DNA of 64,000 nt from Ohtaekwangia sp. (GCA_021155195.1 JAJNPV010000042.1:248001-312000), one strand, 5' to 3'; counted from the first letter of the stretch, positions 34,858-42,976 are shown. Translations and numbers: made by a program. The notes: generated by a model not told the origin, from the letters alone.

Positions 34858-35784
34858 ATGAAACACTTGATTAGTTGCGATTGGGGAACATCTACGTTTA
34901 GATTAAGAGTATTGGATGCAACAACTGGTGAAATAATTGATGAAGTTAAATCTGATGACGGAATAGGTAGAGTTCATCAAGACTGGCTACAACATAAGCA
35001 AAGTAGTCAAAGCAGAATTCAGTTTTATAAAAGTCGCCTTTTAAAGTCGCTAAGAAAAATGCACTTTGGTGTTGATCCAGATGCGTTGATAATTATATCG
35101 GGTATGGCCTCTTCTTCCATTGGCTTTTTCGAAATGCCTTATCGGTTGTTACCCTTTGCATTGAAGACTGAAATGCCCACCTGGCAACTATTGGAAAAAG
35201 ACGATAACCTTCCGTACCCGGTTTATATTATTTCAGGTTTTTGCACGCACGCTGATATAATGCGCGGAGAAGAAACTATGCTCCTCGGGATCAACAGTTC
35301 CACCGAGAATGAAATTTACATTTTACCGGGAACCCATTCTAAACACGCATTTATTAAGTCAGGGGTGCTCACGGATTTTAAAACGTATGTTACCGGTGAA
35401 TTATTCAGTGTGATGACTCAGTTCAGTATCTTATCCAATTCTGTGAAGGCTGGTGAAGATAGTAAAGCATTTGAAGCAGGTTTAGCTGAATCAACATCAG
35501 GAAACTTGTTGAATCAGTTTTTTAAAGTACGAACGCGACAAATACTTGATAAAACTTCTGGAGTTAACAACTATCAATTTCTAAGTGGTTTATTAATTGG
35601 AACGGAGTTAAACGATCTTAGCGACACCTCGTGTAAAATTGCATTGATAGGAGATGGAGTATTGGCGCAGTTGTACGCACATGCCTTAGATTATTTAGGG
35701 ATAAATGCAACAGTAATATCTGCTACTGATTCCCTTATTAACGGGCATATGAGAATTCTTAGTGGTATCCGATCAGCAACTTAA
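34858..35784 (+). CDS. 2-dehydro-3-deoxygalactonokinase (DgoK-like)
   Basis: The 308-residue protein begins ISCDWGTSTFRLRVLD, the phosphate-1 motif of the DgoK family of ASKHA kinases, and continues with IISGMASSSIGFFEMPY, HADIMRGEETMLLGI and LPGTHSKHAFIKSG, which are all DgoK features. It would phosphorylate 2-keto-3-deoxygalactonate (or a similar acid) at C6 before aldol cleavage. The gene closes the aldolase-symporter-kinase operon and is followed by a strong terminator. No separate KDPGal aldolase (DgoA type) is present, so the DapA-like protein may take that step or act before it. Confidence 0.92.
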   Translation: MKHLISCDWGTSTFRLRVLDATTGEIIDEVKSDDGIGRVHQDWLQHKQSSQSRIQFYKSRLLKSLRKMHFGVDPDALIIISGMASSSIGFFEMPYRLLPFALKTEMPTWQLLEKDDNLPYPVYIISGFCTHADIMRGEETMLLGINSSTENEIYILPGTHSKHAFIKSGVLTDFKTYVTGELFSVMTQFSILSNSVKAGEDSKAFEAGLAESTSGNLLNQFFKVRTRQILDKTSGVNNYQFLSGLLIGTELNDLSDTSCKIALIGDGVLAQLYAHALDYLGINATVISATDSLINGHMRILSGIRSAT

Positions 35785-35830
35785 ATAAGCAATCAGTAAA
35801 CTTAATAAAACAATCTTTCTTTAAAAGGAA

Positions 35831-35869
35831 AAAAACTACAGGTTAATAATTTGCCAACCTGTAGTTTTT
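35831..35869. terminator. Strong bidirectional terminator
   Basis: A perfect 14-bp stem (35831-35844 with 35856-35869) with a left A tract and right T tract lies between the convergent kinase and DUF4142 genes. Confidence 0.94.
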
Positions 35870-35880
35870 CTCAAACTCAT

Positions 35881-36453
35881 TTATTTCGTTTCACCTTCAT
35901 GATCTTTTAACATCTGCAAATGATTTTTTAAATCAGGCAGTGTTCTTGAAATCAAATCTTTTAAAGCAACATCGTCAGTTTTATCCAGTCTGGATTCAAA
36001 TGAGCGAATACTATTGTTATGATTATCTTGAAGTTTTTCGCACCATTTCTTATCAAAATCCTTCCCGCTTTTTTCTGCTAAGCTATTTCTATCTTCAGTA
36101 GCTTCAGGTGTTTCAATGGTGGGTGTACTAATACCTTTCGATGTTGCATATCCCTTCAAACTACTCAATACTTTAGTATGATCAGCCTCAAGCATACCTG
36201 CAATTTCTTTTATATCAGTGTTCGTTGATTTGGCTAAGGCCAATTGGGCAAGATTAATTTCAGCAAGATTGGATGCAACTGCATTTACTATGAAGTCGGC
36301 ATCCTTTTCCATATTCTTGTCATCGATGACTGCATCGTTGTGTTCCTTTGCAATTTCTGAACTGTCTTCCTGATTTTTATTGGGTTGACAAGACGCTAAT
36401 GCCAGAACTGCAATAGCCAACATTGTGGTTTTAATAATATTTTTAGATTTCAT
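35881..36453 (-). CDS. DUF4142 lipoprotein
   Basis: The 190-residue protein has a lipoprotein signal ending in LALASC (Cys22). Its mature part is a ferritin-like helical bundle of the DUF4142 family: DADFIVNAVASNLAEINLAQLA, SKGISTPT and the KLQDNHNNSIRSFESRL helix. DUF4142 proteins are envelope stress proteins of unknown chemistry, frequent in Bacteroidota. It has its own promoter with a perfect Fnr-type site (36514-36527), so it is grouped with the oxidase genes by regulation. Confidence 0.93.
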   Translation of the reverse strand: MKSKNIIKTTMLAIAVLALASCQPNKNQEDSSEIAKEHNDAVIDDKNMEKDADFIVNAVASNLAEINLAQLALAKSTNTDIKEIAGMLEADHTKVLSSLKGYATSKGISTPTIETPEATEDRNSLAEKSGKDFDKKWCEKLQDNHNNSIRSFESRLDKTDDVALKDLISRTLPDLKNHLQMLKDHEGETK

Positions 36454-36482
36454 GATTTTTAGTAGTTTAATTATAACGACAA

Positions 36483-36527
36483 CAAATTATAGTTTAGGTT
36501 TATCAAGGTATGCTTGACGTGAGTCAA
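36483..36527 (-). promoter_or_regulatory. DUF4142 promoter with Fnr-type site
   Basis: The site TTGACGTGAGTCAA at 36514-36527 fits TTGAY-N4-RTCAA perfectly. On the minus strand a -7-like TATAATTTG lies at 36491-36483, centred about 33.5 bp downstream. A half-site (TTTAGGTTTATCAA, 36493-36506) is 21 bp closer to the gene. The site touches the stop region of the upstream small gene. Confidence 0.62.
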
Positions 36528-36745
36528 AATTCACCACCTATTGAGCCAGGAATGAGACTCTTTTTAAGAATTTTACTTTGATCTAGGGGCGCTAAATCAC
36601 GCTCCTGATAAACTAACTCTCTTTTAGAACTTCCTTCCGGCTGACAATAGTATACATCGAACAAAACCAGTTTGACGATTAATTTTTGAGTGGGGCGTAT
36701 GCGTTCACATACGATATCTCCCTCTTTGTATTTATTATGTTCCAT
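36524..36745 (-). CDS. Small hypothetical protein
   Basis: The 73-residue soluble protein starts YKEGDIVCERIRPTQKLIVK and continues with a beta-rich segment LFDVYYCQPEGSSKRELVYQ. This recalls small SH3-like proteins such as YodC (DUF2158, with a similar KxGDxV opening), but I cannot assign it firmly. Two cysteines are present. It lies between two stress-type genes in the same direction and has an AT-rich leader. Confidence 0.65.
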   Translation of the reverse strand: MEHNKYKEGDIVCERIRPTQKLIVKLVLFDVYYCQPEGSSKRELVYQERDLAPLDQSKILKKSLIPGSIGGEF

Positions 36746-36790
36746 TTTTTTATTTTTTGTCTATAGATTAAGAATTACTGTGATGTTTTT

Positions 36791-36961
36791 TTATCGCCTT
36801 CGGAATGGAGACGTACCAAGTACAATTGCCGACAGAAAAAGGATGATAAAAAGAAAGGATAGAAGTTTAACAATAGATGTTGCACCTGCTGCTAATCCAC
36901 TAAAGCCAACTACTGCCGCTGCAATAGCAATGATTAAGAAAATTGTCGCCCAACGTAACAT
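36791..36961 (-). CDS. DUF1328 small membrane protein, second copy
   Basis: The 56-residue product MLRWATIFLI...SPFRRR has two hydrophobic helices around a Gly/Ala turn and is a paralogue of the protein at 268-435. I chose the ATG at 36961 because the paralogue and the family start at MLRW; an in-frame ATG 15 bases upstream is possible. Its neighbours are a holin-type membrane protein and other small envelope genes. Confidence 0.82.
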   Translation of the reverse strand: MLRWATIFLIIAIAAAVVGFSGLAAGATSIVKLLSFLFIILFLSAIVLGTSPFRRR

Positions 36962-37172
36962 ACTTTTGTATTTCAAGTTGAATTAAGTTCGGTTTTATAA
37001 GGTTCAATCTTGTGCCAAACTTTACTATGGCTTAATGGCAGTAATTCTTGCGTCTCAGGCAGATCGCATTGTGAAAATAAATCTACATAAGGCATTAGAC
37101 TCCACAGAGTTTGATAAGTAGTGATAAGAGAAGGTTTGTATAGATGCAGGTGAATAAATTGATTCTGCTGAC

Positions 37173-37511
37173 TTAATCCTGACTTTCTGCAGGGGAGTGT
37201 CTCTTGTTTCGACCAATAATGTTTACGATGTTTTTTAAGACGAAGGGAACGATGGATCGAATCAACCAATTGGATTTGGATAGTAGATTATCCCTAACGA
37301 GTAAATCGATGCCTACTTTTGCCCCTTCGGCTATTGGGGTTTTTAGATTTTCATGAGTGCCACTAAGCCATCGGGCAAGAATGGAAAACGGCTTGAATTG
37401 GTCTTTGAGCAAGCTAATCTCAGAACGGAGTTCTTGACGATGTAAAACTGCAAGAGCTTCAAGTCTTATCCTTTCCAGTTTCAGGTCTTCGAAATTTTTA
37501 ATCTGGCTCAT
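37173..37511 (-). CDS. Hypothetical protein paired with holin-X-like protein
   Basis: The 112-residue protein is mostly helical and basic, with a long N-terminal helix (FEDLKLERIRLEALAVLHRQ) and a more hydrophobic C-terminal part (WLIRSIVPFVLKNIVNIIG). I do not recognise a named family, but small proteins of this kind regularly follow phage-holin-type membrane genes in Bacteroidota. It overlaps that gene by 14 bases, so translation is probably coupled. A 211-base stretch between it and the DUF1328 gene holds no convincing gene. Confidence 0.65.
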   Translation of the reverse strand: MSQIKNFEDLKLERIRLEALAVLHRQELRSEISLLKDQFKPFSILARWLSGTHENLKTPIAEGAKVGIDLLVRDNLLSKSNWLIRSIVPFVLKNIVNIIGRNKRHSPAESQD

Positions 37512-37845
37512 AAATCTTTTCGATTATTTTATTCCTGATAAAAGGCAACAGAAACTTTTTGGCGGATAGCAGTAACGCGAGCAACACAATTGAATAGAAA
37601 CCACCAATAATAAAAAATCCAGACTTTATATTTTCGGTGCTTTCTCCAATCCACCAGGCCAGGCCTATTCCAAAAAAAATAAGAAGAAGGACTAAAACAA
37701 TTAATCCAAGTAGGCCAAGTATGGCCGTTGAAGCCGCAGTTGTAGAATGTTGAGTAAATTTGATAATTGCTAGTTCCTTGTGAACCTCGATTAAATCTGT
37801 TGCCGTATCTAGTACCTTATCAGCAGTTTCTTTTACTTCATTCAT
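37498..37845 (-). CDS. Phage holin family / putative holin-X membrane protein
   Basis: The 115-residue protein has an amphipathic N-terminus (VLDTATDLIEVHKELAIIKF) and two membrane helices (about 40-65 and 73-93). This matches the DUF1469 / Holin-X superfamily. Despite the name these are usually chromosomal envelope proteins rather than lysis genes, and there are no phage genes nearby. It is translationally coupled to the downstream hypothetical gene. Confidence 0.8.
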   Translation of the reverse strand: MNEVKETADKVLDTATDLIEVHKELAIIKFTQHSTTAASTAILGLLGLIVLVLLLIFFGIGLAWWIGESTENIKSGFFIIGGFYSIVLLALLLSAKKFLLPFIRNKIIEKIYEPD

Positions 37846-37896
37846 AATGCAGCATTAATTATAATTCGTTACCCCGTTTTCCATCTCTCACTTTTG

Positions 37897-38112
37897 TTAA
37901 GATGCCCTTCTATGTTCAGAATTATGGTGCGTGTAGATTTTGTAAAGCGGTTTTGGTTTTGATGTAGCTTCGTAATGATCAAACCGTTCTAGTTCTTCAT
38001 CGGTTAACCGTTTAAACAATATTCTTGAAAGCACCACTGTTGCAAGTGTTCCCACAAAACAGAAAAGTATAAAGCTTAAAAGTAAGCTGCCTATTAATTC
38101 AATGGTTTCCAT
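37897..38112 (-). CDS. Small single-pass membrane protein
   Basis: The 71-residue protein has one long hydrophobic helix (about 5-32) and a polar tail with RLTDEELERFDHYEA and a His-rich end. No family is recognised. It is 52 bases upstream of the holin-X-like gene and probably in the same transcript. Confidence 0.6.
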   Translation of the reverse strand: METIELIGSLLLSFILFCFVGTLATVVLSRILFKRLTDEELERFDHYEATSKPKPLYKIYTHHNSEHRRAS

Positions 38113-38204
38113 AGAAATTTTTTGTTATGCAATGGCAAGGTTGAAAACCGTGCCAGCCGTGTAAATACCAATTGTTGGTATATTTAAAGATTGAATACGT
38201 AAGC

Positions 38205-38222
38205 GTGTGGAATTATTTCCGC
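38205..38222. promoter_or_regulatory. TGTGGAA / TTTCCGCA dyad
   Basis: The sequence GTGTGGAATTATTTCCGC at 38205-38222 is an imperfect dyad in the gap upstream of the 71-residue protein gene. On the reverse strand it resembles the motif at 50842-50859. The binding factor is unknown. Confidence 0.28.
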
Positions 38223-38240
38223 ATTCGCGAGGGAAGTTCC

Positions 38241-38546
38241 TCAGTTATTTACTGATCTGTTTTGAAAATCCAACATTGCTTTTAGAAAATTAAATACTTT
38301 AGAATCTGTGAAAACATCATATCGATAAACCAAAACACCTTTCTTCCCATCGTATGTTTCTAACAAGTAGGCGATGGCATTTTTTTCTGGCTTTTCATTT
38401 CCGTTAAGCCGGAAATAATTGCGAATTTTTACTTCGTGAGGTTTGTATTCATTTGATCCAGTGTGATCTGTGAGCGTCTTACCATTAACCCTAAATAGTT
38501 CATTATATCCTTTTGTGGTTTCCTTATGAAACGAGACAGCTTTCAT
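38241..38546 (-). CDS. Small protein, paralogue of 50392-50709
   Basis: The 101-residue protein (MKAVSFHKETTKGYNELF to the C-terminal DFQNR region) aligns along its length with the product of 50392-50709: both have a GYxxxF opening, an EVKIRNYFRLNG / EVSIDNFYRFEG strand and an AYLLETYDGKKGVLV / LYLLQTEDGKKGTLI core. Members of this Bacteroidota family are, as far as I recall, often labelled phosphoribosylpyrophosphate synthetase, but no PRPP-binding motif is present and the length is far too small. The start at 38546 is chosen by this alignment; the frame is open 13 codons further up. Function unknown. Confidence 0.7.
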   Translation of the reverse strand: MKAVSFHKETTKGYNELFRVNGKTLTDHTGSNEYKPHEVKIRNYFRLNGNEKPEKNAIAYLLETYDGKKGVLVYRYDVFTDSKVFNFLKAMLDFQNRSVNN

Positions 38547-38620
38547 AGCATTTGTTTTTTTAAAATTGACCAAAAAGTGCGCCAAATGAATGTTGAGAAA
38601 TCTATCTGGTCAAGTAATTT

Positions 38621-39661
38621 TTACATTGTGGCAATCGTGTTATTGTCAATTGAATTACCGTATAGTTCTTTATAGGTTTTCTTCTTTTCCAGAGCGTTAA
38701 TTACTTTTTCACAAAAATCAACTTGGTATAGCTTATTCATATAGCTCATGGTTCCCGGGCTAAAGACATTCACTTCCATTAGTTTGTTGCCCACGATATC
38801 AATACCTACTAAAAACATTCCATCTTTTACAAGCTTGGGACGTAACACCCGGGCAAGAGAAAGAATTTCGTCAGTTATCTTAACTTTTTTTGTTGACCCG
38901 CCAGCACTAAGATTACTTCGAATATCATCTGCTTTATTGACTCTTCTAATGGCGGCATATTTATCATCAACTTTTAGTGGGATTCCATTCATCAGAAATA
39001 GCCGAATGTCACCGTGTGTAGCTTCTGGAAGATATTCTTGGGCAATGATGTACCCATCGCGGCTTATAGCTTCAATGATCTGAGATAGATTCATGCGGTT
39101 TTTCTTATTCACCAGAAATACATTCTTTCCTCCAGAACCTTGCAAGGGCTTAAGAATAATTTTTTGATTTTGATTCTCAAAAAAATCTTCAATTTCCTTG
39201 GCGTCCCTGGTAATAATAGTCTCTGGTCTTAATACTTTTGGAAAATGTTGGAAGTACATCTTGTTAATGGCATCGGATAACTTTTCAGGACTGTTTACTA
39301 CGATCACACCATCTTGCAATGCAATCTGACCAAATATATAGGGTGCGTTTTGAGCCCAGTTCCTTTTATTGATATCTTGGGAAGGATCATTTCTAAGAAA
39401 AATAACATCAAGATTTTCGGAACTTATTCTTGTAAGCTCACTGGCTTGTATTGCCTTAAGAAATGTTGCTGCTGTTTTATACTTACGATTACCAGCCGTG
39501 TTTGCACGCATTGATAAATGTCCATCATGACTATAACTTAGGTCACCTACACCCACCATAAAAATTTGATGGCCCATTTTATAGGCGGCCCAGGCAAGGT
39601 GAGTGGTTGTGTAAGCAGCTTGCTCTTTGGTGATATCATTAATTATAAATGCTATTGTCAT
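38621..39661 (-). CDS. Glutathione synthetase-like ATP-grasp ligase
   Basis: The 346-residue protein resembles GshB: an N-terminal Rossmann-like part (TIAFIINDITKEQAAYTTTH), the ATP-grasp glycine loop IILKPLQGSGGKNVFLV, the substrate motif DIRSNLSAGGS and the metal-binding end GIDIVGNKLMEVNVFSPGTM. ATP-grasp enzymes of this type join a carboxylate to an amine through an acyl phosphate. No GshA partner is nearby. Instead it overlaps the DUF1704 gene by 23 bases, behind an N-formylglutamate amidohydrolase, so it probably makes a different peptide-like bond, perhaps on a protein or small peptide. Confidence 0.9.
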   Translation of the reverse strand: MTIAFIINDITKEQAAYTTTHLAWAAYKMGHQIFMVGVGDLSYSHDGHLSMRANTAGNRKYKTAATFLKAIQASELTRISSENLDVIFLRNDPSQDINKRNWAQNAPYIFGQIALQDGVIVVNSPEKLSDAINKMYFQHFPKVLRPETIITRDAKEIEDFFENQNQKIILKPLQGSGGKNVFLVNKKNRMNLSQIIEAISRDGYIIAQEYLPEATHGDIRLFLMNGIPLKVDDKYAAIRRVNKADDIRSNLSAGGSTKKVKITDEILSLARVLRPKLVKDGMFLVGIDIVGNKLMEVNVFSPGTMSYMNKLYQVDFCEKVINALEKKKTYKELYGNSIDNNTIATM

Positions 39662-41492
39662 TGTTTTTTCTATTTAAAAGGTTCGTGAAATCTGTCATTT
39701 TATCTAAAGCAGCCAGGCGAATTTTTGTTTCTTCTAATTGGAAGTAAGGGCCTAGCAGGGGTTTTTTTAAAATTTTCCGATGTAGCAATTCTTTTATAAC
39801 GGGCACATGTTTTAGATGGAATTTTCCAGTATACAAAATCTTTAGGTCGCCACCCGATTTCAGATACTTCAATAAATGAATTAACCCGGTTAAGTAAAGA
39901 GCATCTTTGGTAAGCCCACCACCACGAAAAACGCGCATGGTAATAAAGAAGGCCGTTTTGGAATCGAAGTTGTACTGTTTTGTTAATGCGTTAAATGTCT
40001 CTATAAAGTCGGCCCCATCCACCATATTGCTAACTGCCCGTACCCTTCCGGCCAATAGCTTAAGCCTATCTGAAGTTAAACCATTGGTTAAGTATTCAGC
40101 TAGCACTGCAAGACCTTCCTGCAATTCATCATACCCCGCAAGCCCAGCATACATTTGACGCAACGGTTGCTGATGTCCGTTACAATAGGAAAGTATATGA
40201 GTTCCTACTTCATGCTGTATTAATGCTTCCACGCGATAGGTAGGAATGAGAAATTCCTCGCTGATGAGTAGGTGAGATTTAGAGACCATTACTCCACTTA
40301 CATCTTTTCGTATTTGAATTTTTAAATCAACTTTTGGAAAATGCTCTTTGTACAGATCAATTTCTTTTTGAGCGCGTTGAGCAAAGTCATGACAATCAAG
40401 TAGATTAGCATGATTGTCATTTTCCTGCAAGGCTTGTAAGAGATCATCAGCCACTTCCATAGATTTAGTATCTGGAATACCATAGAGGCTTTGTCCGGTA
40501 TATTTAAAATTATTTGTTTCTCGTTCCTCCAGCATGGTTAGCTGCTTCTCTAATTCCAGACGTTTGTCCCTAAAGATTGAAGCAAGCGTAGGGTCATCAA
40601 TTCGTTCTATGTGAATTTTATAAAGCATTCGCTTCTCTACTTCAGGATCAATTGAAATCAGTCTGTATTTAAATTCAGGTTTTTTCCTGAATTTGTTTTC
40701 CTGAAATGTCTCCCACTCCTGATGACTGTTTACAGGAGTAATTCTCATTAAGAAATTAATTCTTTCGCTTAAATCGGCTAATTGAATATCAGCGTATCGC
40801 GTCAGGTTATCAAGCGTGGTTTTTCCAAGCATTAGGTAGTGGGTAAACTCTTTTGAAGTTTGTACCCGAATAAATTCAAAGGCAGATTTTTTAATGATAT
40901 CTGAGAAAGCTCTTTTGAATTTTCTAAAAGAGATGGCGTAGGAGAAACCTGAAATTATTTCCCGATATACAGCTGGCACACTTATTCCAATAAGCAAACA
41001 ACCAATTTCTCTGGTTTCTTCAATATTCATGAGCGGAAGAAGGTGTGTGGGTTGCCGTTGCAACGAATCGAATACCTTTGTGTTGGAAAGTACAGGATAG
41101 ATACTCTTAAGATCATCAAACCCAGTAACAAGTGATTTTACGGTAGCAGGTGAGCGTTCAGCCGGACAATAAATATGGAAGGTGGTTCCTTCAGGGTTGA
41201 CGTTACCCCAAAGTTCAAGAAGTAAGAATGATTTGAATTTTTTAGAAGCAATCGTGATGATCTTTGATAGTAATGGCTTTATGTCAACGCCATCTTCAAT
41301 AATTAAATATGATGATTGGGTTTTCATCAATTGACCAAACATAAAATCCTCAGTAGCGGAGTATCTGTAAACACAGAGGTAGGGAAGCAAATGATCGATA
41401 ACTATCTTTCCACCACCCGGTAAAACGCGATTTACTCTATTCCCATTTTTAATGGTATACCCAATTGAATCAATTAAAGTAGGATCTATCAT
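39639..41492 (-). CDS. DUF1704 (QEGLA) zinc metallopeptidase-like protein
   Basis: The 617-residue protein is of the family named for its QEGLA motif (labelled flavohemoglobin expression-modulating). The C-terminal half is the DUF1704 domain, with a zinc-type HEVGTH at 427-432 and YDELQEGLAVLAEYL with QEGLA at 458-462, giving two His and a third Glu ligand. The eukaryotic members of this domain family are tubulin tyrosine carboxypeptidases of the MATCAP type, so C-terminal peptide trimming is a reasonable guess. The N-terminal half (1 to about 210) has no motif I know. It overlaps the upstream amidohydrolase gene by one base and the ATP-grasp gene by 23. Confidence 0.93.
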   Translation of the reverse strand: MIDPTLIDSIGYTIKNGNRVNRVLPGGGKIVIDHLLPYLCVYRYSATEDFMFGQLMKTQSSYLIIEDGVDIKPLLSKIITIASKKFKSFLLLELWGNVNPEGTTFHIYCPAERSPATVKSLVTGFDDLKSIYPVLSNTKVFDSLQRQPTHLLPLMNIEETREIGCLLIGISVPAVYREIISGFSYAISFRKFKRAFSDIIKKSAFEFIRVQTSKEFTHYLMLGKTTLDNLTRYADIQLADLSERINFLMRITPVNSHQEWETFQENKFRKKPEFKYRLISIDPEVEKRMLYKIHIERIDDPTLASIFRDKRLELEKQLTMLEERETNNFKYTGQSLYGIPDTKSMEVADDLLQALQENDNHANLLDCHDFAQRAQKEIDLYKEHFPKVDLKIQIRKDVSGVMVSKSHLLISEEFLIPTYRVEALIQHEVGTHILSYCNGHQQPLRQMYAGLAGYDELQEGLAVLAEYLTNGLTSDRLKLLAGRVRAVSNMVDGADFIETFNALTKQYNFDSKTAFFITMRVFRGGGLTKDALYLTGLIHLLKYLKSGGDLKILYTGKFHLKHVPVIKELLHRKILKKPLLGPYFQLEETKIRLAALDKMTDFTNLLNRKNNDNSIYN

Positions 41493-42268
41493 TATTGGCA
41501 GGTTTTATAATGCATTGTTGCTGGGGTTATTGCAGCAATCAACAACTCTTTCACATGTATCAATTGAGATTCAAAAACATTTCCAGTCCATTCATTCATA
41601 AAGAATTTCTTTACTTCAATGGAAATAGGACAAACTAAATCCTGATAGCGGGAATGTAACCAACTGCCAAAGTGGCCACCGCAAAATTTTATGTTTTCAC
41701 CAACACTAAGATGTCTTCCCTCAAAATTATAGGTCTTCATCCGATCAACTAAATCATCCACTACCTGCGACCATGCCTTACGATTAAGATTTCCTGTACC
41801 TATGTTTATTTCTGGATTTTCTTCAGGTAATGCATATTTATCAAACCCTTCACGCCTGTGGTTATAAGTATGTAAATCATAAATAATAAGGTGCTTGTGT
41901 GTTGCTAACAGGTCATCAAAATAATTGGCAAATTGTGTATAGATTTCATCATACACCTGTAGCGATTTTTCTACAATTTCGTCAGGTAATTTTTGCGACC
42001 AAACTTCTAAACCCCATGCATCTTGAGGGCATGTATAAATTGCTTTATTTCTAGATCGATTTAGATCAACCTCAAATCGAGAAGGCAGCACTCTTATATT
42101 ATTATCTGAGATTTTTACCCATTCGTCAGTAAATGGGTCTTCCTCTAACAATCTTTCTGTTTCTGATAATTTTAGATAAGGAAGTAGCTGTGGCCTGATC
42201 CGATGACCACTGTGAATAGAGGTAATTACAATATTTGTAATGCCTTTTTTAATCTTAAGACTTTTCAT
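41492..42268 (-). CDS. N-formylglutamate amidohydrolase family protein
   Basis: The 258-residue protein shows the family's zinc and substrate motifs: IHSGHRIRP near residue 19, RFEVDLNRSRNKAIY, IIYDLHTYNHRREGFD and the C-terminal ISIEVKKFFMNEWTG. Members hydrolyse N-formyl-glutamate in histidine breakdown, but no hut genes are here. It is the first gene of the three-gene operon with DUF1704 and the ATP-grasp ligase, so it probably removes a blocking group or an amide from the same peptide substrate. Confidence 0.92.
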   Translation of the reverse strand: MKSLKIKKGITNIVITSIHSGHRIRPQLLPYLKLSETERLLEEDPFTDEWVKISDNNIRVLPSRFEVDLNRSRNKAIYTCPQDAWGLEVWSQKLPDEIVEKSLQVYDEIYTQFANYFDDLLATHKHLIIYDLHTYNHRREGFDKYALPEENPEINIGTGNLNRKAWSQVVDDLVDRMKTYNFEGRHLSVGENIKFCGGHFGSWLHSRYQDLVCPISIEVKKFFMNEWTGNVFESQLIHVKELLIAAITPATMHYKTCQ

Positions 42269-42364
42269 CAGTAAGAAGAAGGCAAAATAAAGACCATCAA
42301 ATCTATGGTTGAATTGGCATGATCATTTCTACACTATTTCAGAATCTTAGAAAGGCAAAATTTT

Positions 42365-42976
42365 ATGACATCAGAAAATAGCAGTAGGCTTTTTAAAAAT
42401 AATTTTCTTGAGCAGATGACTCATACACATATTGCTGTACCAATCTCTGCTTTTATAGTGTATGCGTCTGCACTACTCTTTATATGTTTTAAGTATACGA
42501 CCTTAATGTTGAAGTCGTCTATTTTTTTGTTCTTCCTTGGCTGGCTTGCTTTTACATGGCTGGAGTACCTTATGCATCGGTATATTTTTCACCTAAAAAT
42601 AAATTCGAAAGCCAAAGCAAAGTTTCAGTACATGGTACATGGCATTCATCATGCACATCCAAAGGATAAGGATCGATTGGCTATGCCACCTCTTTTAAGT
42701 CTTACAATTGCCAGCATGTTACTTATTGTGTTTAGGATTTTGATTGGAGATTTTACTTTTGCTTTCTTACCTGGAATGCTTGTTGGATATGCTTTGTACC
42801 TTCTTATTCACTACCTTGTGCATGTCTATCCACCTCCTAAAAATATACTTAAGTATTTCTGGATCAATCATAGCATTCATCATCATCGTGATAACAACTT
42901 AGCGTTTGGGGTAACAACCACACTTTGGGATCACATTTATGGAACTCATTATAATAGGCTTCGAGAAAAGCAGTAA
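42365..42976 (+). CDS. Fatty acid hydroxylase / sterol desaturase family protein
   Basis: The 203-residue membrane protein has four helices and the di-iron histidine boxes HRYIFH, HGIHHAHP, HYLVH and NHSIHHHRDNN. It is closest in form to fatty acid 2-hydroxylases that act on ceramides or sphingolipids, which Bacteroidota make. It is divergent from the amidohydrolase operon with 96 bases between them. Substrate is inferred from family and phylum only. Confidence 0.9.
   Translation: MTSENSSRLFKNNFLEQMTHTHIAVPISAFIVYASALLFICFKYTTLMLKSSIFLFFLGWLAFTWLEYLMHRYIFHLKINSKAKAKFQYMVHGIHHAHPKDKDRLAMPPLLSLTIASMLLIVFRILIGDFTFAFLPGMLVGYALYLLIHYLVHVYPPPKNILKYFWINHSIHHHRDNNLAFGVTTTLWDHIYGTHYNRLREKQ

Noticed and set aside
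36973..37269. A 98-codon minus-strand frame next to the holin-X-like gene
   Set aside because: It overlaps the better-supported 37173-37511 gene by 97 bases and its translation is rich in His, Trp and Ser/Leu without any fold pattern, as expected for a chance frame.
37498..37845. Holin annotation as a sign of a prophage
   Set aside because: There are no integrase, capsid, tail or lysin genes nearby, and this family is mostly chromosomal envelope protein.
38241..38546. PRPP synthetase as the product of the small gene
   Set aside because: About 100 residues and no PRPP-binding loop; the name is a common label without support.
41492..42268. Histidine degradation role for the formylglutamate amidohydrolase
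   Set aside because: No hutH, hutU or hutI is present, and the gene is coupled to DUF1704 and an ATP-grasp ligase.
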